DNA of 64,000 bases from Candidatus Limosilactobacillus merdigallinarum (GCA_019114515.1 DXFH01000001.1:171227-235226); one strand, 5' to 3'; shown: positions 9,670 to 18,888, counted from the first letter of the stretch. Program-made: numbers and translations. Notes: generated from the letters alone by a model not told the origin.

Positions 9670-9777
9670 CCAATCTCCTCCAATATTATTTCAATTATAA
9701 CGCGGAAACTTAACAACACAGCAAGGTCACCCAATTCGGATACTAGAGGAGTTTCCGATTATCTTGCAACTGGATAG

Positions 9778-9816
9778 ACAAAAGGAGCATCGCTAAAACT
9801 AGCCATGCTCCTTTTA
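9778..9816 (-). terminator. Terminator of the MFS transporter gene
   Basis: AAAAGGAGCAT and ATGCTCCTTTT pair around a short loop with an inner CTA/TAG stem. It lies 32 bases beyond the transporter stop on the minus strand. Confidence 0.8.
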
Positions 9817-9847
9817 AGTGTATTAATTATCTAAGAAAAGTAGTTAA

Positions 9848-11215
9848 TTAAGCAGCTTTTTCAACGCTAACTCCTTCTTGAATGCTACGAACACAAAGGG
9901 CAGCAATCAATAAGGAAACACCGGCAATCAGCATCATTGCTGGCTGACTCTTACCTGTCATTGGGAAGAGGACAAAGCTCAAAAGCGAAGCAACTATTTG
10001 TGGCAGGCAAATCCCAATGTTGAATAAGCCAATGTAGGCACCTTCGTTTTCACCGTTCAAAGAAGAAGTGAACAGCGTAAATGGCAGGGTGTGGATGGTA
10101 AAGTAACTAATCCCAAAGAGGATAAATGCCAAAACCGTCAGCCATTTGCTGGTAGCAAAGGAAACACAAATCAAACTGATACCACCAAGGCACAGCCCTA
10201 ATGCGTACCATTGCTTACGGGCATTACTCTTAGCATGACCATACAAGAAGCCCCAACAAATACCAGCAATGGAAAGAATAGCCGTTAATACACCGTACCA
10301 GTTGCCAGCAGCTTGGAAGCCGGCGCTCGTTGGGTTAGTAGTGTGCCATACGTTACGAGCTAACGTACCAGTAGTGTAGGTCCAAACGTACATAACCCCA
10401 ATCCAGGAGAAGAACTGTACCAGGCAAATCTGCCAGAAAGCCTTGGGAGCGGTCTTTAACAATTGCCATAAGGAAACCTTGACGTCTTTCTGCTCTTCTT
10501 TAATGCCATGGTACTTAGCATAAGTTTCGGGGTCGTATTCATGAACATTGAAGACGGTCCACATACTAGTAACGAACAAAACAATGGCGGCAATAATGTA
10601 TGCCCAGATAACGGTGTTTGGTACAACACCCTTCTTAGCAGTGTTCTTCATCCCAAAGGCAGTAAAGAGAAATGGCAAAAGTGATGCCAGAATACCACCG
10701 GCATTGAAGAAGATTTGTTGCAGTGACCAAGCATAGTTCTTCTGCTTGTCGTTCACCATGTCACCCATGATCATTCGGAATGGCTGCATACAAATGTTAC
10801 TGAACAGGTCCATGGAGCAGACCGCAAATGCCGCGAAGATCATCGCAGCCATGGAGCCATAACCAAAGCCCAGTGAACCAGAGAATGGCAGCATCAACAG
10901 CACAATGGCTGCGATTGGTGCACCAAAAAGCAGGTAAGGCATCCGCCGGCCAAAACGGTTCCAGGTCCGGTCAGAATACTTACCAACTAATGGCTGCACA
11001 ATCATCCCCATCAGTGGTGGGAAGATAAAGAAGAAACCTAAACTATTCGGGTTCGCACCAATAGATTGGAAAATCCGGCTCATTTGTGAGCTTTGTAGCG
11101 AGAACCCCATGTTAATCCCCAAGAAACCAAAGGTAATCGCAAAAATTACCCGCTTGGATAAGTCAGGCAAGCCAGCGTCTAGGTTGACCCGCTCTTTCTT
11201 TTCCTTTTGATCCAT
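9848..11215 (-). CDS. MFS sugar transporter (SLC45/maltose-type, 12 TM)
   Basis: A 455-residue polytopic membrane protein. About twelve hydrophobic segments are visible, with an MFS loop after TM2-3 (GKYSDRTWNRFGRR). It closely resembles the transporter at 35612: both have SLQSSQMSRIFQ/TLQSSQMSRIFQ near the N-terminus, plus NVHEYDP/RVHEYDP, AGNWYGVL and CLPQIVAS. This type imports maltose or related alpha-glucosides, probably with protons. ATG 11215 was chosen because GGAGG lies 10 bases upstream; a GTG at 11224 overlaps that site. A TGTAAACGTTTACA operator lies 71 bases upstream, tying it to the LacI regulator at 6665. Confidence 0.88.
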   Translation of the reverse strand: MDQKEKKERVNLDAGLPDLSKRVIFAITFGFLGINMGFSLQSSQMSRIFQSIGANPNSLGFFFIFPPLMGMIVQPLVGKYSDRTWNRFGRRMPYLLFGAPIAAIVLLMLPFSGSLGFGYGSMAAMIFAAFAVCSMDLFSNICMQPFRMIMGDMVNDKQKNYAWSLQQIFFNAGGILASLLPFLFTAFGMKNTAKKGVVPNTVIWAYIIAAIVLFVTSMWTVFNVHEYDPETYAKYHGIKEEQKDVKVSLWQLLKTAPKAFWQICLVQFFSWIGVMYVWTYTTGTLARNVWHTTNPTSAGFQAAGNWYGVLTAILSIAGICWGFLYGHAKSNARKQWYALGLCLGGISLICVSFATSKWLTVLAFILFGISYFTIHTLPFTLFTSSLNGENEGAYIGLFNIGICLPQIVASLLSFVLFPMTGKSQPAMMLIAGVSLLIAALCVRSIQEGVSVEKAA

Positions 11216-11285
11216 GAAAATCACTCCTCCATTGGATCATTGCATCCGTAAATCATCAAAAATCCATAAATAATTGCAAATCAGT

Positions 11286-11299
11286 TGTAAACGTTTACA
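11286..11299. promoter_or_regulatory. LacI-family operator upstream of the MFS transporter
   Basis: A perfect TGTAAACGTTTACA palindrome, identical to that at 6567-6580. A weaker TTAACGTTTACA half-match lies at about 11400-11411. Confidence 0.8.
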
Positions 11300-11430
11300 T
11301 TGGATTACGACCTAATATTAACACGCTAATCTTAGAAGTCAATAGTAATCGTTTTAATCAGCGATATAATCATCTTTTTACACTTTTAGTTTCCCTCAGT
11401 TAACGTTTACATTTACCCTGCTGCAACAAC

Positions 11431-11461
11431 AAAAAAAGCTCCTGGCGTTAACCAGAAGCGG
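11431..11461 (-). terminator. Terminator of the ABC-F gene
   Basis: Read on the minus strand, GCTTCTGG and CCAGGAGC pair across a TTAACG loop and run into seven T bases. Confidence 0.85.
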
Positions 11462-11479
11462 GTAAAAATTTACTAATTT

Positions 11480-13024
11480 TTATTTGCGTAAACTGAGTTT
11501 TTCAACATTCAGTACTTTATCAAACCATCCCTGAGTAAAACTAGCTTCGTGACTAACCAGGATGAGATTGCCCGGGAATTCTTGCAATGCCTTCTTCAAG
11601 CCATCCTTTGTTTCGTCATCCAAGTGGTTGGTCGGTTCGTCCATAATGAGAAAGTTGCAAGGCGTCAGTTCCAAAACTGCCATCTTGACTTTTGTCTGTT
11701 CACCACCAGATAGCAGCTTGAGTGGCTTCATCGTATTGGCCGCATTGATTCCTGCTCGTGCTAGCTTTTGACGAATCGTTTTCGGCATCATCGTCGGAAA
11801 CATATTTTGGATGGTTTGCAACGGTGTCTGTTCCGGATCGTCCCATACTAGATCTTGGTCAAAGTAGTTAATCTTCGCGGACGGTGAAAAAGTTGATTGA
11901 CCACCCAATGCTGGAATTTTACCAAGAATCGACTTAATCAACGTCGACTTCCCGACACCATTGAAACCAGTGAATAAGAGCTTTTCACCCATTGTCACTG
12001 AAAAAGTAACTGGCTTTAGCAACGGATGACCGTAGCCGACAGAAAGCTGACTTACCCGCAAGGCATTGGCTGAGCCAGTGCTTTCATAAGGAAAATGAAA
12101 GCTTGCCTTCAAATTATCGGCCGGTGGATCAATCCGCTTCATCCGCGCCAGCATCTTTTCCCGTGACTTAGCCATATTGGAATTGTTGCCGGCCTTATTC
12201 TTCCGGATAAACCGTTCTGCCTTTTCGATCGTTTCCTGCTGCTTTTCGTATTCGCGCTCCTGCGTTTCTTTGCGCTCTTTTTTTTGCTTCATTGCTTGTT
12301 CAAAGGAACCGCGATACTTGGTAATTTTGCCAAAAGCCACGTCCACAATAGAATTAGTAACTTGCTGGAGGAAGTCATAATCGTGAGAAATGATCATCGC
12401 TGCCCCGTCAAAGTTATTCAGATAATCAATCAACCAGTTAATGTGGGCAGTATCCAAGTAGTTGGTCGGTTCGTCTAGGAGGATGACGTCCGGTTTTTCT
12501 AGCAGCATTTTAGCCAAAATAATTTTCGACCGCTGCCCGCCACTCATCTCGGAAACCACATGGTCCTTGCCAATTTCATCTAAGCCTAACCCTGTCATCA
12601 CCCGTTGCACTTCAGTCTCAATATCATAGAAATTATGAGCATCTAGTTGTTCTTGCAAGCGACCCGCTTTATTTAAAAGATCATCATCCATATTGTTGGC
12701 ATAGTCTTCGTACAACTGATTCATGCGGTCATTAATTTCATATAAGTCTGCAAAGGCCGTGTGCAGAAATTTGATCAAAGTCATCCCTTGAGGAATATCG
12801 ACATATTGGTCTAGGTAACCAATTTTCGTATTTTTCTGCCATTTGATTTGGCCAGACAGTGGCAATTCTTGACCGATTAAGAGCTTAATGAGGGTCGATT
12901 TGCCGGCTCCATTTTGACCAACGACGCCCATATGCTCACCCTTTTCCAAACGGAAATTGGCGTCAGTATATAGTTTTTTATCAGCAAAACTCATCGTTAA
13001 ACCAGAAACTTCTAGAACTGCCAT
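11480..13024 (-). CDS. ABC-F family ATPase (translation factor type)
   Basis: A 514-residue soluble protein with two ABC domains and no membrane segment. Domain 1 has GQNGAGKST (about 36-44), signature MSGGQRSK and LLDEPTNYLD. Domain 2 has GFNGVGKST, LSGGEQTK and MDEPTNHLD. A charged Lys/Glu-rich linker lies between them. ABC-F proteins bind the ribosomal E site and relieve stalled translation or give antibiotic protection. ATG 13024 follows GAGGGG. Single gene with its own terminator. Whether it is a housekeeping factor or a resistance factor cannot be decided; nothing nearby suggests drug resistance. Confidence 0.9.
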   Translation of the reverse strand: MAVLEVSGLTMSFADKKLYTDANFRLEKGEHMGVVGQNGAGKSTLIKLLIGQELPLSGQIKWQKNTKIGYLDQYVDIPQGMTLIKFLHTAFADLYEINDRMNQLYEDYANNMDDDLLNKAGRLQEQLDAHNFYDIETEVQRVMTGLGLDEIGKDHVVSEMSGGQRSKIILAKMLLEKPDVILLDEPTNYLDTAHINWLIDYLNNFDGAAMIISHDYDFLQQVTNSIVDVAFGKITKYRGSFEQAMKQKKERKETQEREYEKQQETIEKAERFIRKNKAGNNSNMAKSREKMLARMKRIDPPADNLKASFHFPYESTGSANALRVSQLSVGYGHPLLKPVTFSVTMGEKLLFTGFNGVGKSTLIKSILGKIPALGGQSTFSPSAKINYFDQDLVWDDPEQTPLQTIQNMFPTMMPKTIRQKLARAGINAANTMKPLKLLSGGEQTKVKMAVLELTPCNFLIMDEPTNHLDDETKDGLKKALQEFPGNLILVSHEASFTQGWFDKVLNVEKLSLRK

Positions 13025-13185
13025 GAATATCCCCTCTCGTAATAAATCAAATAGCTACTAAGTTACCACTATTAGACAGCAGATTCAAATTAAAAAGGCT
13101 TATTACAGGTCTTTTTTTCACGATAGTGCTACCATTAAGGGTGAATTGGTATATGTATCGTATTTAATGAAGGGGAGGATTTATT

Positions 13186-13692
13186 GTGAACTTGCTTGTT
13201 ATCAAGGGTAGTCCTCAGAAAGATGGGGCTGCCGCCGCGATTACTAATAAGCTGATTGATGGAGCACAAGATGGTGGGCAAAAGATTACCCAGTATGATG
13301 CCGGCACGGATCCGGTTCCTCCCCTCACCGTTGACAGTAACGGTAATTTTGTTCCGGATGACGACCGCCTAAAAGAGCTATTAGCAGAGCTATTAGCAGC
13401 CGATATTGTTGTTTTTTCCACCCCGATGTATTTCTTTGGCATGTCGGCACAGATGAAATCAGTAGTTGACCATATTATGCGATGGAACGAGCAGTTAAAG
13501 ACCCATAAAATCGCAATTCTCGTTGCAGTGGCGCCCGTTGATAATTTCGACCACATCAAATCTGAATTTAAAGCTATTTTTGCTAGTTTAGGCTGGACGT
13601 TCGGCGGCCAAGTGCTTGCCGGTAAAATCGTTGACGCCGACCACCTGCGTTTCTATCCCGAGCTGGCATATAAATTAGGTAAAAGCCTCTAG
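13186..13692 (+). CDS. NADPH-dependent FMN reductase/flavodoxin-like protein
   Basis: A 168-residue flavoprotein of the NADPH-dependent FMN reductase family. The N-terminal IKGSPQKDGAAAAI loop binds the FMN phosphate, and STPMYFFGMSAQMKSVVDH is the second flavin-contact region. Such enzymes reduce FMN, quinones or azo compounds in the cytoplasm. The start is GTG 13186 behind AGGGGAGG. It is somewhat short at the C-terminus compared with typical 180-200 residue members. Monocistronic, with a bidirectional terminator shared with the convergent suf genes. Confidence 0.82.
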   Translation: MNLLVIKGSPQKDGAAAAITNKLIDGAQDGGQKITQYDAGTDPVPPLTVDSNGNFVPDDDRLKELLAELLAADIVVFSTPMYFFGMSAQMKSVVDHIMRWNEQLKTHKIAILVAVAPVDNFDHIKSEFKAIFASLGWTFGGQVLAGKIVDADHLRFYPELAYKLGKSL

Positions 13693-13697
13693 AATTC

Positions 13698-13735
13698 AAA
13701 AAAGGACTTGCAGTACTGGTGCAAGTCCTTTTTCA
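13698..13735. terminator. Bidirectional terminator between flavin reductase and sufU
   Basis: AAAAGGACTTGCA pairs exactly with TGCAAGTCCTTTT around a 7-base loop, with A/T runs on both sides. Confidence 0.9.
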
Positions 13736-13744
13736 TTTACGCGC

Positions 13745-14200
13745 CTATTTGACATTCTTTTCATAATTTTGGATTAACTGGCCCATTGCATGCCAAGCAA
13801 GCGTTGCACACTTAATACGGGTCGGAAATTCGGCAACGGTTGCCATCACCGCCGCATCTTGCAATCCCTTTTCCTGTTCTGGAGAAACCTTGCCACCCAT
13901 GGCTAATGTTGAAAAAGCAGCAATCAAGTCTTGGGCCTGGGCGAGTGTCTTGTTATTTAATGTGTCCGTCATCATACTAGCAGAAGCCTGTGAAATCGTG
14001 CATCCTGATCCATTAAAACAGACATCTGTAATGCGCCCTTCCTTGATCTTTGCTGCTAGATTAATCGTGTCCCCACAAGTAGGGTTGTGTAGCGTTACTG
14101 TCTGGCCATCTTCTGGCAGCTGACTGGCAAAATGGTGAGGCGCCTTTGCGTGTTCCAACACAAGCGTCTTATATAAAAATGCTAGTTTATTCAAGCTCAT
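13745..14200 (-). CDS. sufU: SufU iron-sulfur scaffold/sulfur relay protein
   Basis: A 151-residue protein of the SufU/IscU family. Three conserved cysteines are visible in NPTCGD (about 42), GSGCTIS (about 67) and IKCATLAW (about 130), together with the Asp after the first Cys. In Gram-positive bacteria SufU takes persulfide sulfur from SufS through a zinc site. It overlaps sufS by 14 bases, indicating translational coupling. No sufB, sufC or sufD follows here, so the Fe-S assembly scaffold must be elsewhere or replaced. Confidence 0.93.
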   Translation of the reverse strand: MSLNKLAFLYKTLVLEHAKAPHHFASQLPEDGQTVTLHNPTCGDTINLAAKIKEGRITDVCFNGSGCTISQASASMMTDTLNNKTLAQAQDLIAAFSTLAMGGKVSPEQEKGLQDAAVMATVAEFPTRIKCATLAWHAMGQLIQNYEKNVK

Positions 14201-15413
14201 TGAAAAAACTCCCCACTACCTTTAAGGCATTAATGAAACGATCACACTCTTCTTTTGTGTTATAAAAGGCTAAACTTGCTCGTGCAGTCGCTGTCGTGTG
14301 CAAAGCAGCCATCAGTGGCTGTGCACAATGGTGACCAGCACGAACGGCAACTCCTTCCATATCTAGACCGGTTGCCAAGTCATGCGGGTGCAGTTGACCT
14401 AAATTAAAGGCAAAGACACCAGTGTGGTGATCCTGCGGTCCATAAAGATGCAGCTGTGGCACGGCTTTGATCTGTGGCAACAAGTAGTCTGCCAGCTCCG
14501 CTTCTCGTTTAGCAACCTGGTCCATCCCTAAATTAGTCAAATAATCAATGGCCGCACATAATGCAATCGCACCGCCAATATTGGGCGTACCAGCTTCGAA
14601 ACCAAGTGGTGCCTTTTTGAACGTTGTATATTCTCGTTGAACATCTGCAATCATTTCGCCACCAAACTGCACTGGTCGCGCAATCTGCCACAGGTCCTGC
14701 CGGCCGTAAACAGCGCCAATGCCAGTCGGTGCCAACATCTTGTGGCCAGAAAAGGCAAAGAAATCTGCCCCCATTTCCTGTACATCGACTGGATAATGGC
14801 CAATCAGCTGTGCGCCATCCACTACTACGTAAGCACCATATTGATGAGCTAATTTGGCGATGTCTTTGACGGGGTTTAATACCCCCAACACATTTGATGC
14901 AGCAGTGATCGCCACAATTTTGGTATGAGGACCGATTGATTTTTGCACACTCTGCATATCCAGCTCTTGGTGGTCATTTAATTCAATATAGCGCAGATGA
15001 GCACCTGTCCGCTTTGCTAATTCTTGCCACGGTACCAGATTGCTGTGATGTTCCATGATAGACAACACAATTTCGTCACCGGCACGCACCACTTGGTCGC
15101 CAAAGGCCCGTGCCACCATGTTTAAACCTTCCGTAGTGGAACGGTCAAAAACAATTTCATCAGCACTATCAGCATTAATAAAATGCGCCACTTTAGCACG
15201 TGCTGCTTCATATTGACTGGTTGCACGTTCTGCTAGGGTGTGTACCCCACGATGCACATTGGCCCGGTCATGCAGGTAAAAATCACGCACAGTATTTAAA
15301 ACCGGTAAGGGCGTTTGCGAGGTGGCCGCATTATCAAAGTAAGTCAACGGTTCGTCATTTACTTTTTGATCCAGAATCGGAAAATCATGCCGAATCTTTG
15401 TGACATCAATCAT
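14187..15413 (-). CDS. sufS: SufS group II cysteine desulfurase
   Basis: A 408-residue PLP enzyme that takes sulfur from cysteine for Fe-S clusters. The PLP Lys lies in FAFSGHKMLAPTGIG (about residue 225), substrate-binding motifs are EHHSNLVPW and DGAQ, and the persulfide Cys is in RAGHHCAQPL (about 360). The ATG at 15413 is preferred because AAGGGA lies 12 bases upstream; a TTG at 15434 overlaps that site. First gene of a two-gene sufS-sufU unit. Confidence 0.93.
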   Translation of the reverse strand: MIDVTKIRHDFPILDQKVNDEPLTYFDNAATSQTPLPVLNTVRDFYLHDRANVHRGVHTLAERATSQYEAARAKVAHFINADSADEIVFDRSTTEGLNMVARAFGDQVVRAGDEIVLSIMEHHSNLVPWQELAKRTGAHLRYIELNDHQELDMQSVQKSIGPHTKIVAITAASNVLGVLNPVKDIAKLAHQYGAYVVVDGAQLIGHYPVDVQEMGADFFAFSGHKMLAPTGIGAVYGRQDLWQIARPVQFGGEMIADVQREYTTFKKAPLGFEAGTPNIGGAIALCAAIDYLTNLGMDQVAKREAELADYLLPQIKAVPQLHLYGPQDHHTGVFAFNLGQLHPHDLATGLDMEGVAVRAGHHCAQPLMAALHTTATARASLAFYNTKEECDRFINALKVVGSFFNELE

Positions 15414-15471
15414 TCTGAATTTTGCTCCCTTCAATTACTAAGTCCTATCTTAACCTAAATGTTACTTACAT

Positions 15472-15516
15472 AAAAAAGAAACTCCTGGTTCAGGTAAATG
15501 TCCTGAATCAGGAGTT
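15472..15516 (-). terminator. Terminator downstream of the ribokinase/small-peptide unit
   Basis: AAACTCCTG and CAGGAGTTT pair, with inner TTCAGG/CCTGAA. On the minus strand it runs into TTTCTTTTTT. Confidence 0.88.
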
Positions 15517-15593
15517 TTAATGTTGAGATTACAATATGCAGAGCAATTTTGTATGTGCTCCTAACGTACCAACTCTAGTTTTGAAAATTTAAA

Positions 15594-15686
15594 TTATTTT
15601 TTATGAGTTTGGTTGCTATGCATGCGGTAGCTGACGATTGTCGCAAGGATAAAGGCAATGATCGCTACGATGATGATCACTAACAC
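15594..15686 (-). CDS. Small (30-residue) single-span membrane peptide
   Basis: A GTG start at 15686 is preceded by GAGGGA at 8-base spacing and opens a 30-codon frame. It reads as one hydrophobic helix (LVIIIVAIIAFILATIV) followed by a basic tail (SYRMHSNQTHKK). It lies 35 bases after the ribokinase stop on the same strand and before a strong terminator, so it is probably co-transcribed with rbsK. A transmembrane peptide with a cytoplasmic Lys/His tail could be a membrane regulator or a toxin-like peptide. No function is assigned. Being short, it could be missed by automatic annotation. Confidence 0.6.
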   Translation of the reverse strand: MLVIIIVAIIAFILATIVSYRMHSNQTHKK

Positions 15687-15721
15687 GGCCGATTTCCCTC
15701 ATTTCATAGTATTAGGCAACA

Positions 15722-16645
15722 TTACTTTTCACCTAAAGCTGCCTTAACTTCATCATAACTGGGAATGGATGGCGCTGCACCCATCTTTTGCACTGCCAAG
15801 CTAGAAGCCCGCTGACCATAAATCAAAGCTTCTTCAACATTAGAAAGGTCAGTCTTCAATTGAGAAGCAAAGGCGCCAATGAAGGTGTCACCAGCGGCAG
15901 TGGTGTCAACGGCCTTAACCTTAAATGCAGGTACTAAGCCCTGGCCACTAGCAGTGGAGTAGAAGACACCCCGTGAGCCCAAGGTAATCAGCAGGTTGTC
16001 AACCCCTTGTTCCTTAAAGTATGCGGCCGTCTTCTTCATACCGTCTTCATCATTGATTTCAATGCCGGTAATCAAAGCACTTTCGCTTTCGTTAGGGGCA
16101 ATTAAGTCGGTGTTTTCTAATAATTCCGGAATGATCTTGTGTGCGGGTGCAGGGTTCAAAATCGTTATTACATTATGTTTCTTTGCTTCTTTAAAGGCTG
16201 CCAGCGTAACCTCTTGAGGAGTTTCAAACTGGGCAATCAAGATGTCAATGTCATCAAAAACCGGGCCACAGTTATCCAGCACCTTGGTGGTCATCGCTTG
16301 GTTAGCACCGCCGTAAACCATGATGTCATTTTGACCATTAGCATCTAAGGTAACGAGGGCTGTCCCCGTACCGTGCAGTGCATCAATGCCAATGTGACTG
16401 GTATCGATGTGGTCTTCTTGCATTGCTTCACGCATGAAACGACCTTCGCTATCGGCACCAACCATCCCGATAAAGTAAGTTTTGGCGCCAGAACGTGCAC
16501 AAGCGACAGATTGGTTACAACCCTTGCCACCAGGAGCTGATGATTTATCCCGAGCAGACAGCGTTTCACCAGGTTGTGGGAAACGTTCTACATGGTAAGT
16601 AGTGTCGACATTAATACTTCCAAGAACAGCAATTGTATTTGACAT
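15722..16645 (-). CDS. rbsK: Ribokinase
   Basis: A 307-residue PfkB-family sugar kinase that makes ribose-5-phosphate from ribose and ATP. GSINVD (about 9-14) and GGKGCNQSVA (about 39-48) contact the sugar. TTAAGDTF near residue 250 holds the catalytic Asp and anion hole. The length matches RbsK. ATG 16645 follows a GGAGGA-type site. No ribose transporter or rbsD is adjacent, but a 30-residue membrane peptide follows. A GTAAAACGTTTTAC palindrome upstream suggests control by a LacI-family RbsR or CcpA. Confidence 0.93.
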   Translation of the reverse strand: MSNTIAVLGSINVDTTYHVERFPQPGETLSARDKSSAPGGKGCNQSVACARSGAKTYFIGMVGADSEGRFMREAMQEDHIDTSHIGIDALHGTGTALVTLDANGQNDIMVYGGANQAMTTKVLDNCGPVFDDIDILIAQFETPQEVTLAAFKEAKKHNVITILNPAPAHKIIPELLENTDLIAPNESESALITGIEINDEDGMKKTAAYFKEQGVDNLLITLGSRGVFYSTASGQGLVPAFKVKAVDTTAAGDTFIGAFASQLKTDLSNVEEALIYGQRASSLAVQKMGAAPSIPSYDEVKAALGEK

Positions 16646-16700
16646 GTATGGTTCCTCCTTAGTGATGCGTCGATGTTAATTTAACAAATTCACGCGTTTC

Positions 16701-16714
16701 GTAAAACGTTTTAC
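16701..16714. promoter_or_regulatory. LacI/CcpA-type operator upstream of rbsK
   Basis: GTAAAACGTTTTAC is a perfect palindrome with the central CG typical of LacI-family sites. GAAAACGCTTGC at about 16746-16757 is a second, cre-like match. Confidence 0.65.
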
Positions 16715-16789
16715 AATAAATTCTACTAACAAGCTACCATATAAGGAAAACGCTTGCAAGCCCTATTGCCATAAATTATGACAGTATTT

Positions 16790-17119
16790 TTATTTGGTCG
16801 CTACATATTGGTCTAATTTACGGTCAAAATAGTGAGCCAACCGCTCATATGGATAAAAACCGGTCACCCGTTCCTTGGCAACCCCATCGCAAAACAGAAC
16901 TAGGCTAGGCATGCTCATTACTTTATAACGGGCTGGGATCGACTTGTCATCATCGACGTTAAAACGGATAAATTTAATTTTGCCAGCATAATTCTTAGCT
17001 AACTTTTCCATTGCGGGTGCCATCATCTTGCACGGGCCACACCATGGCGCCCAAAAGTCAACGACTACCATTGGTCCTTGCACCTGCTGGTCAAAACCGG
17101 CTACAGTTGCATCCTGCAT
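16790..17119 (-). CDS. trxA: Thioredoxin
   Basis: A 109-residue thioredoxin with the redox motif WAPWCGPCK (about 27-35) and the cis-proline segment MSMPSLVLF. It reduces protein disulfides in the cytoplasm. ATG 17119 follows AGGGGG, a site that lies inside the last codons of the upstream terC-like gene; longer starts would run through that gene. The 4-base gap to that stop suggests an operon. The C-terminal helix is a little divergent from canonical TrxA, so a thioredoxin-like paralogue is possible. Confidence 0.88.
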   Translation of the reverse strand: MQDATVAGFDQQVQGPMVVVDFWAPWCGPCKMMAPAMEKLAKNYAGKIKFIRFNVDDDKSIPARYKVMSMPSLVLFCDGVAKERVTGFYPYERLAHYFDRKLDQYVATK

Positions 17120-17123
17120 TTCG

Positions 17124-17879
17124 TTAATCCCCCTTATGACTAGCGCAACGGACAAAGTGAATAATAAACGTGACGATAAAGACGCCCACAATGAATAAGC
17201 CAAAGGCGCCTGACGAAATCTCAATATCAATGGCGGGAATACTTAAGAAGAGCTTAATTGCAATAATGACAATCAAAACGTAAGCCATTGGTTCCAACTC
17301 TGGGATCTTTCGCATTAACCGCATAATAACTTCGGCAATTCCCCGCATGCAGGCAATTCCAATAAAGCCACCGATTAATACAATCACCGGATTACTAGAA
17401 ACCGCAAGTGAAGCCAAAACAGAGTCAATTGAGAAAACGATGTCGATAAATTCAATTTGCGCGACAACCGCCCAGAAACGCTTCCGTCCCGTTAAATTTT
17501 TAAAACGGGTCCCCCTACTCTTATGCATCGGCTGCTTACCAAAAAATTTGAAGCGGAAAAACCGGTAAGAAAGGTACATTAAGTAAAGTGACCCCAGAAC
17601 CTTGATCTCCCAAAAATTGATCAGGTAGGTACCAACCCCAATGATTAAAAGGCGAAAGAGGTAGGAGCCCCAAATCCCGTAGAAAAGCGACTCTTCCTGC
17701 TCACGCAAGGTCGGCAGTACCCTTGTCTGTGCGGCTAATACGATCGCATTATCCACCGACAACAGACATTCAATCATTACCAGAGAAAAAATAATTAGCC
17801 AGTCTTGACCTGACTCAACAACAGTCACCCAATTGTGTGGATCAAAGAACGGTCCATACAATTTTGTTAATAGTGACAA
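17124..17879 (-). CDS. TerC/YkoY-family integral membrane protein
   Basis: A 251-residue membrane protein with about seven hydrophobic segments. The two family signatures LSVDNAIVLA (near 41-50) and FSIDSVLA carry intramembrane Asp residues that probably bind metal. Family members have been linked to manganese export that supplies metal to secreted proteins. TTG 17879 is the start, with AAGGGGG 7 bases upstream. It is followed directly by thioredoxin. Confidence 0.87.
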   Translation of the reverse strand: MSLLTKLYGPFFDPHNWVTVVESGQDWLIIFSLVMIECLLSVDNAIVLAAQTRVLPTLREQEESLFYGIWGSYLFRLLIIGVGTYLINFWEIKVLGSLYLMYLSYRFFRFKFFGKQPMHKSRGTRFKNLTGRKRFWAVVAQIEFIDIVFSIDSVLASLAVSSNPVIVLIGGFIGIACMRGIAEVIMRLMRKIPELEPMAYVLIVIIAIKLFLSIPAIDIEISSGAFGLFIVGVFIVTFIIHFVRCASHKGD

Positions 17880-17921
17880 TCAAGGTCCCCCTTATTAATT
17901 CAATTTGCTTATTTGCTGCTA

Positions 17922-18818
17922 TTATTTTACCAGACTTTCGGGAAAATAGGGAGGCAAGGTGGCGTGAACCACCATGGTAGTAGACGAAAATGGCAATACC
18001 AGCTGTTGTCGGTAACCATGGAGCAGCATTGGGCCATGTTCGTCTTGACTGTAAAGCGGGTCGCCAACAATTGGGTGCCCACTATAAGCCAAGTGCACCC
18101 GAATTTGATGTGTCCGGCCAGTGAGCAGCTGCAGTTTCACCAAGCTTAGTTGACCATCTGTTGCCAATTGTTCGTACTTAGTCAAGGCAGACTGTGCGTG
18201 TATGCCATCCACATTCCGCTTACGCCGGTCTTTCGGATCCCTACCAATCGGCCATTCAAAGGATCCTTGTGCTGGCTTCAATTGTCCATGGATGACCGCT
18301 AAGTACTCTCTGTGAATACGTCCTTGCGTGATTAACCGGTCCAAAATAGGTACCACAATGGGATTTTTAGCGACGATAACCGCACCACTAGTGGCCTGAT
18401 CGATCCGATGCACCATATAGGCATTAGTTCCCTGCTTAGCCAAATATGCCTGAGCATCATTCATCAGCGTATTATTTTCAAGCGGCTGATTTGGGTGACT
18501 CTTTTGGCCCGCCGGTTTGTGAACTACCATTAGATCGCGATTTTCGTATAAAACCTTCAGTTGCGCCTCGTTACTGGCCAAATAATGCGAATCTGCCGTG
18601 CGAAACTCTTCACCCGTGAACATCATTGTCACCTGGTCACCTGGATGAACCGGTTCACTCATGTATTGATAGTGACCATTAACCAACACATGGTGATTGA
18701 CCCGCAAAAAATGGACGAAACGGCTTGGTAGCAGCCACTGTTTAGCCAACAATGTACGCAGACTGATTTCTGTTTGCTCTGCTTGCAGTTTTTCTATTAT
18801 CTGCCATCGAACCGCCAT
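17922..18818 (-). CDS. RluA-family rRNA pseudouridine synthase
   Basis: A 298-residue enzyme that converts uridine to pseudouridine in RNA. An S4-like N-terminal region (about 20-75) precedes the catalytic domain. The catalytic Asp lies in HRIDQATSG (about 140-148), a variant of HRLDxxTSG. Later motifs are GRTHQIRVHL and HPIVGDPLY. It is divergent from the CorA-like gene. The RNA target (23S or tRNA position) is not predictable. Confidence 0.9.
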   Translation of the reverse strand: MAVRWQIIEKLQAEQTEISLRTLLAKQWLLPSRFVHFLRVNHHVLVNGHYQYMSEPVHPGDQVTMMFTGEEFRTADSHYLASNEAQLKVLYENRDLMVVHKPAGQKSHPNQPLENNTLMNDAQAYLAKQGTNAYMVHRIDQATSGAVIVAKNPIVVPILDRLITQGRIHREYLAVIHGQLKPAQGSFEWPIGRDPKDRRKRNVDGIHAQSALTKYEQLATDGQLSLVKLQLLTGRTHQIRVHLAYSGHPIVGDPLYSQDEHGPMLLHGYRQQLVLPFSSTTMVVHATLPPYFPESLVK

Positions 18819-18888
18819 CCTGCTGTCCTCCTGTGTATTCCTTAATTAGTGTATAATAGCGTTGTATTTTCTGAGAGAGGGTGACAAC

